Source of the DNA: Calditrichota bacterium
GTDB lineage: Bacteria; Electryoneota; AABM5-125-24; Hatepunaeales; Hatepunaeaceae
Assembly: GCA_016867855.1 (NCBI GenBank)
Contig: VGIO01000007.1
Location: 1-36,296 of the forward strand
Length of the DNA stretch: 36,296 nt
Reading direction: 5' to 3'
Part shown: piece after piece, positions 1 to 7,358 of the stretch
Numbering within the stretch: the stretch's first letter is position 1
How the letters are laid out: the number at the start of each line of letters is the position of its first letter
The notes under the pieces: model-generated
Seen by the model: the letters and a program-made list of their open reading frames with translations, nothing else
What the model was told of the DNA's origin: nothing
Database searches by the model: none
Made by a program: the position numbers and the translations under genes

Positions 1-884
1 TGGGTTTTAAAATCCTGCAGATGCCGGTGCGGGTCGTTGCGCGGGTCGCGGGCGTTCAGCGCCGACGCCACGCCGAGCGACAGCAGTTCGTCTGACATCG
101 CATAGATCCAGCCGCCGCCATATAGGTTATATCCCAATGGATAGCCGAGCGTATGCCAGACCGTCCCGGCGGCAATCCTCCCTTTAGGAATCTCCCATAA
201 CTCCTTGACGCCGGTTATGTATGACTGCAGATTGCAGCCTTTGCACAAGTCCAGTTTGCTCACCGCTTCCTTTGTAAGCGAGCCGCGCGGTCCTTCACCC
301 AAGATAGTCATCTTGGCTCGCAACTCCATTCCCGGCTCGCAGTTGGGCTTAGGATTGCCGTCCTTGTCAAGCCCCTTGTCGTCGGTGATGACTCCTTGGA
401 ATTTGCCGTCTTCGATGATGACCGACGCGCCGGCTGTGCCGGGCATAATCTGGATGCCTTTATCTTCGGCGATTTTACCGAGCCATTTGACGAACTGATT
501 GAGCGAGACCAGCGGCAGACCGTGGTTGCTCATCGACGCCGGCAGGAAAGGCGCTTTGATTTTCCCGGTCTTGGTGAGCCAAAACATTGCATCGTTTTCG
601 ACCACCGGCCCAATGGGCGCGTTGAGTTCCTTCCAGTTGGGCAGTAGTTCGTCAAGTCCGATGGGGTCGAGCACTGCGCCGGAGAGCATATGGTCGCCGA
701 CTTCAGCCGACTTCTCGATGACCATAAGCATAAACTCGGCTGACTTTGCCGTGCCTTTAAGTTCGCCGCGGCTGCGGGCTTTTTCGATGAGGTCGGTCAG
801 ATGGATGGCGAAAGCCAATCCCGCCGGTCCAGCGCCGACCACCAGGACATCCAAGTCCATTGATTCGCGTTGAAGGTTGGGCAT
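1..884 (-). CDS. Electron transfer flavoprotein-ubiquinone oxidoreductase (ETF-QO), N-terminal part, cut by window edge
   Basis: Reverse-strand translation from the ATG at 884 gives 294 residues open to the left edge. It starts MPNLQRESMDLDVLVVGAGPAG; the FAD dinucleotide-binding motif GAGPAG is at residues 17-22. It continues with ETF-QO-type segments: EKSAEVGDHMLSGAVLDP, a LGEGPRGSLTK motif near residue 195-205, GVKELWEIPKGR, and HTLGYPLGYNLYGGGWIYAM. The family transfers electrons from reduced electron transfer flavoprotein to the membrane quinone pool through FAD and a C-terminal 4Fe-4S cluster; that C-terminal part lies outside the window. An internal ATG at 860 (MDLDVLV) is an alternative start. 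No Shine-Dalgarno sequence is visible; a GAT/ATC trinucleotide tract sits directly upstream. The family call is secure; the exact start is not. Confidence 0.93.
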   Translation of the reverse strand, partial: MPNLQRESMDLDVLVVGAGPAGLAFAIHLTDLIEKARSRGELKGTAKSAEFMLMVIEKSAEVGDHMLSGAVLDPIGLDELLPNWKELNAPIGPVVENDAMFWLTKTGKIKAPFLPASMSNHGLPLVSLNQFVKWLGKIAEDKGIQIMPGTAGASVIIEDGKFQGVITDDKGLDKDGNPKPNCEPGMELRAKMTILGEGPRGSLTKEAVSKLDLCKGCNLQSYITGVKELWEIPKGRIAAGTVWHTLGYPLGYNLYGGGWIYAMSDELLSLGVASALNARDPRNDPHRHLQDFKT

Positions 885-885
885 T

Positions 886-912
886 TTGATGATGATGATA
901 ATGATGATGATG
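886..912. repeat. Trinucleotide (GAT/ATG)n tract upstream of the ETF-QO start
   Basis: A short simple repeat of GAT/ATG triplets with one interruption lies immediately upstream of the ETF-QO start codon, where a ribosome binding site would be expected. Similar tracts occur at 23304-23328 and 23371-23391 inside the S8 protease gene. Confidence 0.7.
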
Positions 913-997
913 AAAATCGCGCCGTAGGCGCGTCATTCCCGCGCAGAGTTTATCCCCGCGAAGGCAGGGACGGGAATCCAGATTCAATCTTTAGTGG

Positions 998-1018
998 GGC
1001 AGGCGGTCCCCGCCTGCC
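998..1018. repeat. Short hairpin module (GGCAGGC arms)
   Basis: Inverted repeat with 7-bp arms GGCAGGC/GCCTGCC and a 7-nt loop GGTCCCC (alternatively a 9-bp stem with a 3-nt loop). It belongs to the same type as the hairpins at 1077, 2608 and 14698. Confidence 0.65.
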
Positions 1019-1022
1019 AAGA

Positions 1023-1066
1023 GGCTTTAGGCTTTGGGCTTTAGGCTTTGGATTTTGGGCTTTAGT
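1023..1066. repeat. Heptamer tandem repeat (GGCTTTA/GGCTTTG)n
   Basis: About six imperfect copies of a 7-base unit, GGCTTTA or GGCTTTG, lie in tandem between two hairpin modules. Another heptamer tandem, based on GCATTCT, lies inside the glycosyltransferase gene at about 18640-18680. Confidence 0.75.
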
Positions 1067-1076
1067 TGAACGGTAG

Positions 1077-1096
1077 GGCGGGCGTCCCTGCCCGCC
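1077..1096. repeat. Short hairpin module (GGCGGGC arms, 6-nt loop)
   Basis: Perfect 7-bp arms GGCGGGC/GCCCGCC with the 6-nt loop GTCCCT, preceded by GTAG. The copy at 14698-14717 has the same arms but lies inside a coding region. Confidence 0.7.
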
Positions 1097-1381
1097 ACCT
1101 TAAGTTGCGTCGGGTCTTAGCTCGCTGCAAGCGAGCGTGACCAGACGCTTCTTTCCAGCAGTTCAGTGCTAAGTGCAAGACCTGCCGTTAGGCAATTTTC
1201 ATATTTGATTGAACCTTGCAATGGGATTATGACCTAAATTCTGTATTAAATCCTGTGGAGACCCTGTTTGACGCGATTCATCGCATCTTTTAAGGCTGCG
1301 ATAAATCGCAGCAAACGAACTATAAGGTGAATTGAATATGCAGTTAACACAGAATCCGGGTATGATTGCTCATAATCCTTG

Positions 1382-1774
1382 TTAAAACGGTTTCTGCCTG
1401 GCCATTAATTTCTTCTTGAAATCCTTTAGGTCAAAACCGATTTCATCCATTTTCTGCTGCAATTCCTGTCGGCTAAGACCTAATCGTTTGGCGGCTTCCG
1501 AGAGGCTGAAGTCGGTCATCGCAATCGCGCTGGCAATGGACACTTTTATGACATCCTTCAGAGGTAGAATATTATTTGGATTGAATAATTCTTTCTGCTC
1601 TGTATCTTCGTCGTAGAACATCAACACCGACCAGAATGGCGGTTGGGCATTCACGACATTGCAATGAATTTCTTCGTAAACATATTGCGATAGAAATTCG
1701 TTTAATTGTTCGACTTCTGTTTCAGATTCAGAGGTCGAAATGGGGATGTTGATCATCCGGCATTTTTGAGACAA
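1382..1774 (-). CDS. Small protein with C-terminal Fis-type helix-turn-helix
   Basis: 130 residues. The last third (about residues 88-118, SEAAKRLGLSRQELQQKMDEIGF) has the form of the Fis-family helix-turn-helix found at the C terminus of NtrC-type activators: AA-x-LG-(I/L)-SR followed by a recognition helix. The first 60 residues (LNEFLSQYVYEEIHCNVVNAQ..PPFWSVLMFYDED) resemble the N-terminal part of small HRDC-domain proteins often seen in candidate phyla; that similarity is from memory and weak. The start is TTG at 1774, chosen because GAGGT sits five bases upstream; an ATG at 1756 (MINIPIS) is the alternative but has no such site. It has no AAA+ or receiver domain, so it may be a stand-alone DNA-binding regulator. 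Target unknown. Hairpin-rich DNA lies downstream and def lies upstream in the same orientation. Confidence 0.7.
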   Translation of the reverse strand: MSQKCRMINIPISTSESETEVEQLNEFLSQYVYEEIHCNVVNAQPPFWSVLMFYDEDTEQKELFNPNNILPLKDVIKVSIASAIAMTDFSLSEAAKRLGLSRQELQQKMDEIGFDLKDFKKKLMARQKPF

Positions 1775-1872
1775 GATAACCTCAATTTTTGATAGAGTTT
1801 ATGATATTTGTTTTTTAAGAATTTGGAACTCCAGCCAGTAATTTACACGCTAAAACGTTGAACTCAAACTTT

Positions 1873-2439
1873 TTAAATCGCCCCATTCTTTTCCTTTACC
1901 ATCGTCTCCGGTTTGTCCGGGTCGAAGGGGACGACCCTGCCGTCCAGAATGGCTTGCAGCGCGGGTTTCAAGCCCTTGCGCACATCAGCGGTTACCCGGT
2001 CGATGAGCAGCACGCCCTGCAGATGGTCGAACTCGTGCTGGAGAACGCGTGCCGGCAGGTCTTTCAGTGTCTCCTCGACGACTTCACCTTCGACCGTCGT
2101 GTAACGCACCTTAACCTTGTCCGGCCGGGTGACTTTGGCGAAGATTTTCGGCAGCGATAGACAGCCCTCCTCTTTGCTGACATTCGCGCCGCCGAGTTCG
2201 AGGATTTCAGGATTGAGATAAGCCTTCATCGATTCATCTTTGACGATAGCGTCCCAGTCGATAATGAGTAGTTGTTTCGACACGCCCACCTGCGGCGCCG
2301 ACAGCCCGATGCCGTGGGTGGCTTTCAAGGTGTCAAACATATCGGCGATGAGGCGCAGGATGGTCTCATCCACAACATCTATGCGTTCAGATTGCCGGCG
2401 CAATAAGGGATCGCCGTAAGGTGTTACTTTAAGAAGCAT
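1873..2439 (-). CDS. def: Peptide deformylase
   Basis: 188 residues, the usual length. All three family motifs are present: GIGLSAPQ at residues 43-50, EGCLSLP at 91-97 (metal ligand C93), and QHEFDHLQG at 134-142 (metal ligands H135 and H139, catalytic E136). It removes the formyl group from the N-terminal methionine of new proteins in the cytoplasm, using a bound Fe2+ or similar ion. ATG start at 2439 with no clear Shine-Dalgarno site. It is not next to fmt, its common partner elsewhere; its upstream neighbour is the trehalose synthase fusion, about 200 bases away across a hairpin-rich spacer. Intact in every motif. Confidence 0.97.
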   Translation of the reverse strand: MLLKVTPYGDPLLRRQSERIDVVDETILRLIADMFDTLKATHGIGLSAPQVGVSKQLLIIDWDAIVKDESMKAYLNPEILELGGANVSKEEGCLSLPKIFAKVTRPDKVKVRYTTVEGEVVEETLKDLPARVLQHEFDHLQGVLLIDRVTADVRKGLKPALQAILDGRVVPFDPDKPETMVKEKNGAI

Positions 2440-2639
2440 TTATTCTGGTAGAGATTTAGATTATAAATTTTATAGGGCTGGTGGTCTCGGTCTGCCGATT
2501 CAACCCCCGGCTTCAGGAAGCCGGGCTACATTTGCTGCTGACTACGGCGAATCGGCAGCGGTTTGGCATCGCTGTCAACCGCGGAGGATTGACAGCGACA
2601 GTGGTGTGGCGGGCAAGAGACGCCTGCCCTACCTTCTTC
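2440..2639. repeat. Cluster of short hairpin modules between treS and def
   Basis: Four hairpins are strung together: 2506-2525 (arms CCCGGCTT/AAGCCGGG, loop CAGG), 2534-2559 (10-bp imperfect arms around ACGGCG), 2571-2596 (arms GCTGTCAACC/GATTGACAGC, one mismatch, loop GCGGAG) and 2608-2628 (arms GGCGGGC/GCCTGCC). The same hairpin types occur inside the radical SAM and glycosyltransferase genes. They could act as transcript-end structures for the fusion gene, but no run of T follows, so a classical terminator is not supported. Confidence 0.75.
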
Positions 2640-5600
2640 CTATGCCTCCAGCGCTTGCAGTGTTCCCCTGAGCGGGATTTCGACCCAATTGGAGCGCGTG
2701 TTCAACTCATAGCCGATTTCATAGAGCGCGCGTTCCAAAATAAGCGCATTCAGCAGCAGTTCCAATTCCTTGCGGTCGGCAGGCAGGAATTCGCCGGCGG
2801 CAGCGACGGCTAAATACTCCTTCAAGAACTCCGCCGACACCCACATTTGCCAGAATCTACCCCAATCGGCGACTTTAGCGCGGCCTTGAGGCGTAGCAGC
2901 GGCAGGTTCGACTAACTGCCGCGCGGCGAGCTCCCATACGTAATGAAACGAGCGAAGCATCCCGGCGACATCCTTTAAGGGCGAGCGTTTGATGCGGCGC
3001 TCGCCGATGGAGCGCAGCGGTTCGCCTTCGAAGTCGATGATGATGAAATCGGCGCCTTTGCACAACACCTGCCCTAAATGATAGTCGCCATGCGTGCGCA
3101 GCCGCATCGCGTGGATACGGCGCTCGCGAATGCGCTTGAAGCGCTCCTCTATGACCTCCCGATAATCGACTAATTTGCGCGCCAGTTCGGCTGTTCCAGT
3201 GGACAAATTATCGATTTTGCTTTCCAGCGCGCCCAAGGCCTGGTCGGCCAGACCAAGCAAGCCGTGCGACAAGGCTCTTTGGTATAGTTCGCCGAAAGGT
3301 TCAGGGCTGAACGCCGGATCTTCCGGGTCAGAAGCCAAAACGAGGTGCAGCTCAGCAGTGCGGCGACCCATAACACGCGCTGACTCCAAATAAGCCCCGA
3401 TAACCTCGCGCGCCAGCGGCGGCGGCTCAATTTTAGCCAAATCCAAGAGAGCGCGCGACTCGACCGGGGGAGGCGTCCGGCCGGCTTCGCTTAAGACCGC
3501 TTCGAAGTAATGTTTTAAGCAGTCGATGGTCCATTTAGCGGCATCGCCTTCGTTGGGGATATATTCCAGCAGAACGCCTAAAGTCGCGGGCTTCTCTTTC
3601 GGTTCGCAATACTCTAATACGCCGAGCAGTTTAGGCGTGTTGGCAAAAGTGTGTTTTTCAGTTAAGAACCGCCCCATCTCATATTCGGGATTAGCCCCGC
3701 GTTCGACGCGGCGAAAAAGTTTCAGCATCGCTTTATCGCCAAACGATATGGACGAGTTCGATTGTTCGGCGCCCATCAAACGGGATTTGATGGGCTTATT
3801 ATTAAATATCCAGGCCAGTTTCGGGGCATCGAGCGGCGCAGCGTTGATTTCTCCCTTTTGGCCGCGATATTGGCGGCGGCGGCGAATGGTTTCGAGCAGC
3901 GATCCGGCAAATCGTGGATCATCGACGGCTTCGACCAGCCAGCCTTCGAATGCACTGCCCGCTGCCGGCTGTGGAGGATTGACGACCGAAGTGATTAGTT
4001 TGGCGATAACTCGGTTTGACTGCGTATGATGTAATTTCTCTTTCCTGGTCATATAATGCACCGGAACTTGATAGACTTCCGGCTCGCCTTCGGTGTATTC
4101 GACTTGCAGCAGAAGCAAACGGAAGTCGGCATAACCGGCGGCTGAGGCTCTGCGGTCGACGGTATATTGCTGCGTCAAGCGTTCAGTAACTGATGTAATT
4201 TTATCCTCTGTCGAGCGCGGAGGATTGGCAGTCGGAATCAGGATGACATCCACAATCTGCACTCGCTGCACGACCTTGTTTTTGCCGATGAACCATCTGC
4301 ATTTCGGCAGCCATTTAGCGAGGGCGGCTTCCAGACGTTCTTTAGCCGGCTTTTTAAAGACTTCCTGCCAGTTATCCTCGACCGGAATTTCAGCAATCAA
4401 CCGCGGCGGGACGACCGCTGAGATTTCGACCTTTAGCCGCTCAAGGTCGAACCAGTAGAACGAATGGGGTCCCAACGTCAGGAGATAAGGCTCATCGTTC
4501 ACGAGGGGGAAGCGTGTCTGCCCGAATAGTTCGATGGGGGTCGCGGCTTTAAAGCCGTTGAGATTTAATTTGACCGGCTGAACATAGCGCGAGAGGTTGG
4601 CGACGACCAGCATCGCGGCATTATTATAACGGCGGATGAACGCCAATACTTTGCGATTCTCAGGAAATAGGAATTCAGTCGAGCCTAATCCGAAGACTGG
4701 ATATCTTTTTCGCAGCGCGATGAGCCGCTTCATCCACCACAACACCGAATTAAGATTTGCCATCTGCGTTTCGACATTTACGGTTTGGTAGTGGTATGCC
4801 GAGTCGGTGATGATGGGGAGATAGAGTTTCTGGGGATTGGCGCGGCTGAAGCCGGCGTTGCGGTCGCCGGACCATTGCATCGGTGTTCGCACGCCGTTGC
4901 GGTCGCCGAGGTAGATGTTGTCGCCCATTCCGATTTCGTCGCCGTAGTAGATGATGGGCGCGCCGGGCAGGCTGAAGAGTAGTCCGTTCATCAGTTCAAT
5001 TTTACGGCGGTTATTGCTTAGCAGCGGCGCAAGTCTCCGTCGGATGCCGAGGTTGATGCGCGCTTGCGAATCAGCGGCATAGACGCGATACATATAGTCG
5101 CGCTCCTCGTCAGTGACCATCTCCAGCGTCATTTCGTCGTGGTTGCGCAGGAACAGCGCCCACTGGCAGGACTGCGGAATGACCGGCGTCTGTTCGAGGA
5201 TTTCGATAATGGGGAAGCGGTCTTCCATTCGAACAGCCATAAACAGCCGCGGCATCAGCGGGAAGTGAAACGCCATCTGGCACTCGTCGCCGAGTCCGAA
5301 GTAGGCGATGGCGTCGTCTGGCCATTGATTGGCTTCAGCCAGCAGCATCCGGTCAGCGTAGCGCTCATCGATATACTTGCGCAGAGTTCGCAGGTAGTTG
5401 TGAGTTTCAGGCAGGTTTTCGCAGTTTGTGCCTTCCCGCTCGTAAAGATACGGCACAGCGTCCAGCCGCAAGCCGTCCACACCCATTCCGAGCCAAAAAT
5501 TAAGCACATCGAGCAGCGCCCGCCGCACGCCGATATTATCGAAGTTCAAATCCGGCTGGTGGCTATAGAAGCGATGCCAGTAATACTGCTCGGCGACCGG

Positions 5601-6062
5601 GTCCCAAGTCCAATTCGACGGTTCGAAATCTTGAAAGATGACGCGCGTCTCTTTATATTTTTCCGGTGTATCACTCCAGACATAGAAATCCCGCCAGCGG
5701 CTGTTGCGCGGTGAGCGGCGAGCCCGCTGGAACCAGGGATGCTGGTCGGATGTGTGATTCAACACCAACTCGGTGATGACCCGCAAACCGCGCCGATGCG
5801 CTTCGCGCAGAAAAGCCTTAAAATCTCGCAGCGTTCCGTAGTTCGGATGAACATTAGTGTAATCGGCGATGTCATAGCCGTCATCGCGCAGCGGCGAAGG
5901 GTAGAATGGCAGCAGCCACAACGCCGTTATACCCAAATCCTGCAGATATTCAAGTTTCTGCGTCAAGCCGCGCAAATCGCCGATGCCGTCGCCATCCGAA
6001 TCGTAAAACGCCCGGATATGCGTCTCATAGATTATGGCTTCTTTATACCACTGAGAATTCAT
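2640..6062 (-). CDS. treS: Trehalose synthase (maltose alpha-D-glucosyltransferase) fused to maltokinase
   Basis: 1140 residues in two parts. Residues 1 to about 550 are a GH13 enzyme of TreS type that interconverts maltose and trehalose: LNHTSDQHPWF (101-111), GLRLDAVPYL with nucleophile D201, LLAEANQWP with acid/base E243, and FLRNHDEMTLE with D309. Residues about 590-1140 are a maltokinase, which makes maltose 1-phosphate: WFIGKNKVVQRV near the domain start, LKLFRRVERGANPEYE in the middle, and the kinase residues HGDYHLGQ (991-998) and DFEGEP (1010-1015). Such fusions feed the GlgE route from trehalose to alpha-glucan; glgE and glgB are not in the window. ATG start at 6062, no Shine-Dalgarno site. 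The kinase part carries loops (around residues 611-645 and 690-705) whose DNA resembles the hairpin repeats of this genome. Confidence 0.96.
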   Translation of the reverse strand: MNSQWYKEAIIYETHIRAFYDSDGDGIGDLRGLTQKLEYLQDLGITALWLLPFYPSPLRDDGYDIADYTNVHPNYGTLRDFKAFLREAHRRGLRVITELVLNHTSDQHPWFQRARRSPRNSRWRDFYVWSDTPEKYKETRVIFQDFEPSNWTWDPVAEQYYWHRFYSHQPDLNFDNIGVRRALLDVLNFWLGMGVDGLRLDAVPYLYEREGTNCENLPETHNYLRTLRKYIDERYADRMLLAEANQWPDDAIAYFGLGDECQMAFHFPLMPRLFMAVRMEDRFPIIEILEQTPVIPQSCQWALFLRNHDEMTLEMVTDEERDYMYRVYAADSQARINLGIRRRLAPLLSNNRRKIELMNGLLFSLPGAPIIYYGDEIGMGDNIYLGDRNGVRTPMQWSGDRNAGFSRANPQKLYLPIITDSAYHYQTVNVETQMANLNSVLWWMKRLIALRKRYPVFGLGSTEFLFPENRKVLAFIRRYNNAAMLVVANLSRYVQPVKLNLNGFKAATPIELFGQTRFPLVNDEPYLLTLGPHSFYWFDLERLKVEISAVVPPRLIAEIPVEDNWQEVFKKPAKERLEAALAKWLPKCRWFIGKNKVVQRVQIVDVILIPTANPPRSTEDKITSVTERLTQQYTVDRRASAAGYADFRLLLLQVEYTEGEPEVYQVPVHYMTRKEKLHHTQSNRVIAKLITSVVNPPQPAAGSAFEGWLVEAVDDPRFAGSLLETIRRRRQYRGQKGEINAAPLDAPKLAWIFNNKPIKSRLMGAEQSNSSISFGDKAMLKLFRRVERGANPEYEMGRFLTEKHTFANTPKLLGVLEYCEPKEKPATLGVLLEYIPNEGDAAKWTIDCLKHYFEAVLSEAGRTPPPVESRALLDLAKIEPPPLAREVIGAYLESARVMGRRTAELHLVLASDPEDPAFSPEPFGELYQRALSHGLLGLADQALGALESKIDNLSTGTAELARKLVDYREVIEERFKRIRERRIHAMRLRTHGDYHLGQVLCKGADFIIIDFEGEPLRSIGERRIKRSPLKDVAGMLRSFHYVWELAARQLVEPAAATPQGRAKVADWGRFWQMWVSAEFLKEYLAVAAAGEFLPADRKELELLLNALILERALYEIGYELNTRSNWVEIPLRGTLQALEA
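4207..4232 (-). repeat. Probable decayed hairpin module inside the maltokinase domain
   Basis: The 26 bases match the intergenic module at 2571-2596 at about 21 of 26 positions, including the run CGCGGAGGATTG. On the coding strand they are read in frame as TANPPRST, within a loop that looks extra relative to other maltokinases as I remember them. A weaker match lies near 3963-3988 (NPPQPAAG). Counts were made by eye. Confidence 0.45.
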
Positions 6063-6134
6063 TTATTTTTATTAGTATTTGATATCTATCGGTAGTGTCT
6101 TTTTATAATTACGTCATCGTTGAAACTGGCGTTT

Positions 6135-6593
6135 TCAGTTTATCTGTGTTTGCAGCGCTTGCTTAAGCGCTTCTTCCAGGCGCTGCGGCTCGTCGCTGCC
6201 GATGCGGAAAACGCCGCCCTTCTTCAAGCGCAATTCGACCGCATCCAAGCCCGATATATTATACATCCAGCCTCCCGGAATGGCGCGTATTCCCCAGCCC
6301 CACCACCACTGATTGCGCGCGGTAGCCGCCGATTCGATATCTTTAAGCGCGATCCGGCGTTTGAGCAACCCCGGACCGAAAGCGACCTTAACCGATCGGT
6401 CGTCCACTATGACCAGCAAGCTGCTGAACAACCACCCGGCGAGCCATAACAGCGCTGCGATGCCTATCAGGTAGTAGAATATTTTCTCATCGGCTCGAGG
6501 GGTGAGAAAAGCCATTCCGATTACGAAGCAGCCGGCGAGTATCATAGCAGCCAGTATCAAGCCGCCTGATTGACGGTGACGATAGAACTCCAC
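6135..6593 (-). CDS. Small membrane protein with two N-terminal membrane segments and a PH-like tail
   Basis: 152 residues. Two hydrophobic segments lie at about residues 9-30 and 39-64 (GGLILAAMILAGCFVIGMAF and YYLIGIAALLWLAGWLFSSL). They are followed by a soluble tail of mostly beta character: VIVDDRSVKVAFGPGLLKRRIALKDIESAA, a Trp-rich WWWGWGIR, GGWMYNISGLDAVELRLKKG, and a closing helix rich in Glu, Arg and Gln. This order matches bacterial PH-like (bPH) membrane proteins, in which the tail is a small beta-barrel-like domain on the cytoplasmic face. No enzyme motif is visible and the function is unknown. It lies 72 bases upstream of treS in the same orientation. Confidence 0.75.
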   Translation of the reverse strand: MEFYRHRQSGGLILAAMILAGCFVIGMAFLTPRADEKIFYYLIGIAALLWLAGWLFSSLLVIVDDRSVKVAFGPGLLKRRIALKDIESAATARNQWWWGWGIRAIPGGWMYNISGLDAVELRLKKGGVFRIGSDEPQRLEEALKQALQTQIN

Positions 6594-6704
6594 TGTTAAA
6601 TCCTATGTTTAATGTATTTGACTGGTAATACTAAGAGTTCATATAATTTTCCAAAACCGACGCTATAGCGCACAGATTGAAATCCGCTGAAAAAGGGCTG
6701 ATAA

Positions 6705-7166
6705 CTATCCGAAGTCTTCCGACCAATTTTCTTCTTTTTGACAGCGGTCGATGAATTCTTCCAGCGACATTTTGCCGGCGAGATGCTCTTTTAAGTCCAT
6801 TGTCGTAGAACGCCATTTCATAGTGATATCCGGGTTGGTATCGAGGCGGATATGAAATAGCAGGCTGTCGTTGCCGAAGTCGGAGATGGCATTCTCTTGG
6901 GCATAGGCGATGAAATGCTCAATGAGTGTTCGTTCGGCGTCGCGGGCGCCATTGAGGGTCGTAACCGGTAGTTTTAAAATGACCGCCGTGCGAAAAGAAG
7001 TTGTTACTTGAACGTTATATTGCGGCGTGCCTAAGGCCTTGGCGATGTATTTCGCGCATTCGAGCGGCGCTAATTTATTGCCGCCGCAACCCGCGACAGC
7101 GGCGCAAAGCGCGGCTGCCGCGAATATATATATGATGAAACACTGAAACGATGTCGAACGTTTCAT
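6705..7166 (-). CDS. Predicted lipoprotein of unknown function
   Basis: 153 residues. The N terminus has the form of a lipoprotein signal peptide: a basic start (MKRS), a hydrophobic stretch to residue 25, and a lipobox AVAGC at residues 23-27, so Cys27 should be lipidated. The mature part is about 125 residues, mixed alpha/beta, with no motif I recognise, and an acidic C terminus (EENWSEDFG). The length and open frame with an intact signal make it a real gene. It is separated from the downstream membrane protein by about 110 bases. Confidence 0.75.
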   Translation of the reverse strand: MKRSTSFQCFIIYIFAAAALCAAVAGCGGNKLAPLECAKYIAKALGTPQYNVQVTTSFRTAVILKLPVTTLNGARDAERTLIEHFIAYAQENAISDFGNDSLLFHIRLDTNPDITMKWRSTTMDLKEHLAGKMSLEEFIDRCQKEENWSEDFG

Positions 7167-7358
7167 TTATATATCTCCAGTATTTTTTAATAGATTATTT
7201 TATAATGTATTAGACTTTAGTTGGACCGGATAAAACCCGCTGTGGAAAACTTTGCGATGGCACAGTTAGACACTGCAAATGCAAACATTCAATATAACAC
7301 TCTAATTCAATAGAATAAAGTCCACAGCGCTGGTCGGATACGGCACATCCAAATACGG

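Larger units (their letters stand above)
885..1381. other. Intergenic region rich in hairpins and tandem repeats; no gene recognised
   Basis: About 500 bases without a convincing gene. Open frames here (757-987 on minus, 870-1076 on plus) are low-complexity and resemble no family. The stretch holds two G+C-rich hairpins: 998-1018 (arms GGCAGGC/GCCTGCC) and 1077-1096 (arms GGCGGGC/GCCCGCC, loop GTCCCT). Between them is a heptamer tandem repeat at 1023-1066. The part from about 1180 to 1380 is A+T-rich and otherwise featureless. Confidence 0.6.

Noticed and set aside
205-873. Three plus-strand open frames opposite the ETF-QO gene
   Set aside because: They lie fully on the other strand of a clear ETF-QO coding region and show no domain character.
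2506-2525. Rho-independent terminator for the trehalose synthase fusion
   Set aside because: The hairpin is strong but is followed by no T-run on the transcribed strand, and it belongs to a repeat cluster.
5064-5714. 216-residue plus-strand open frame
   Set aside because: It is antisense to the conserved GH13 domain of the trehalose synthase and has no family features.
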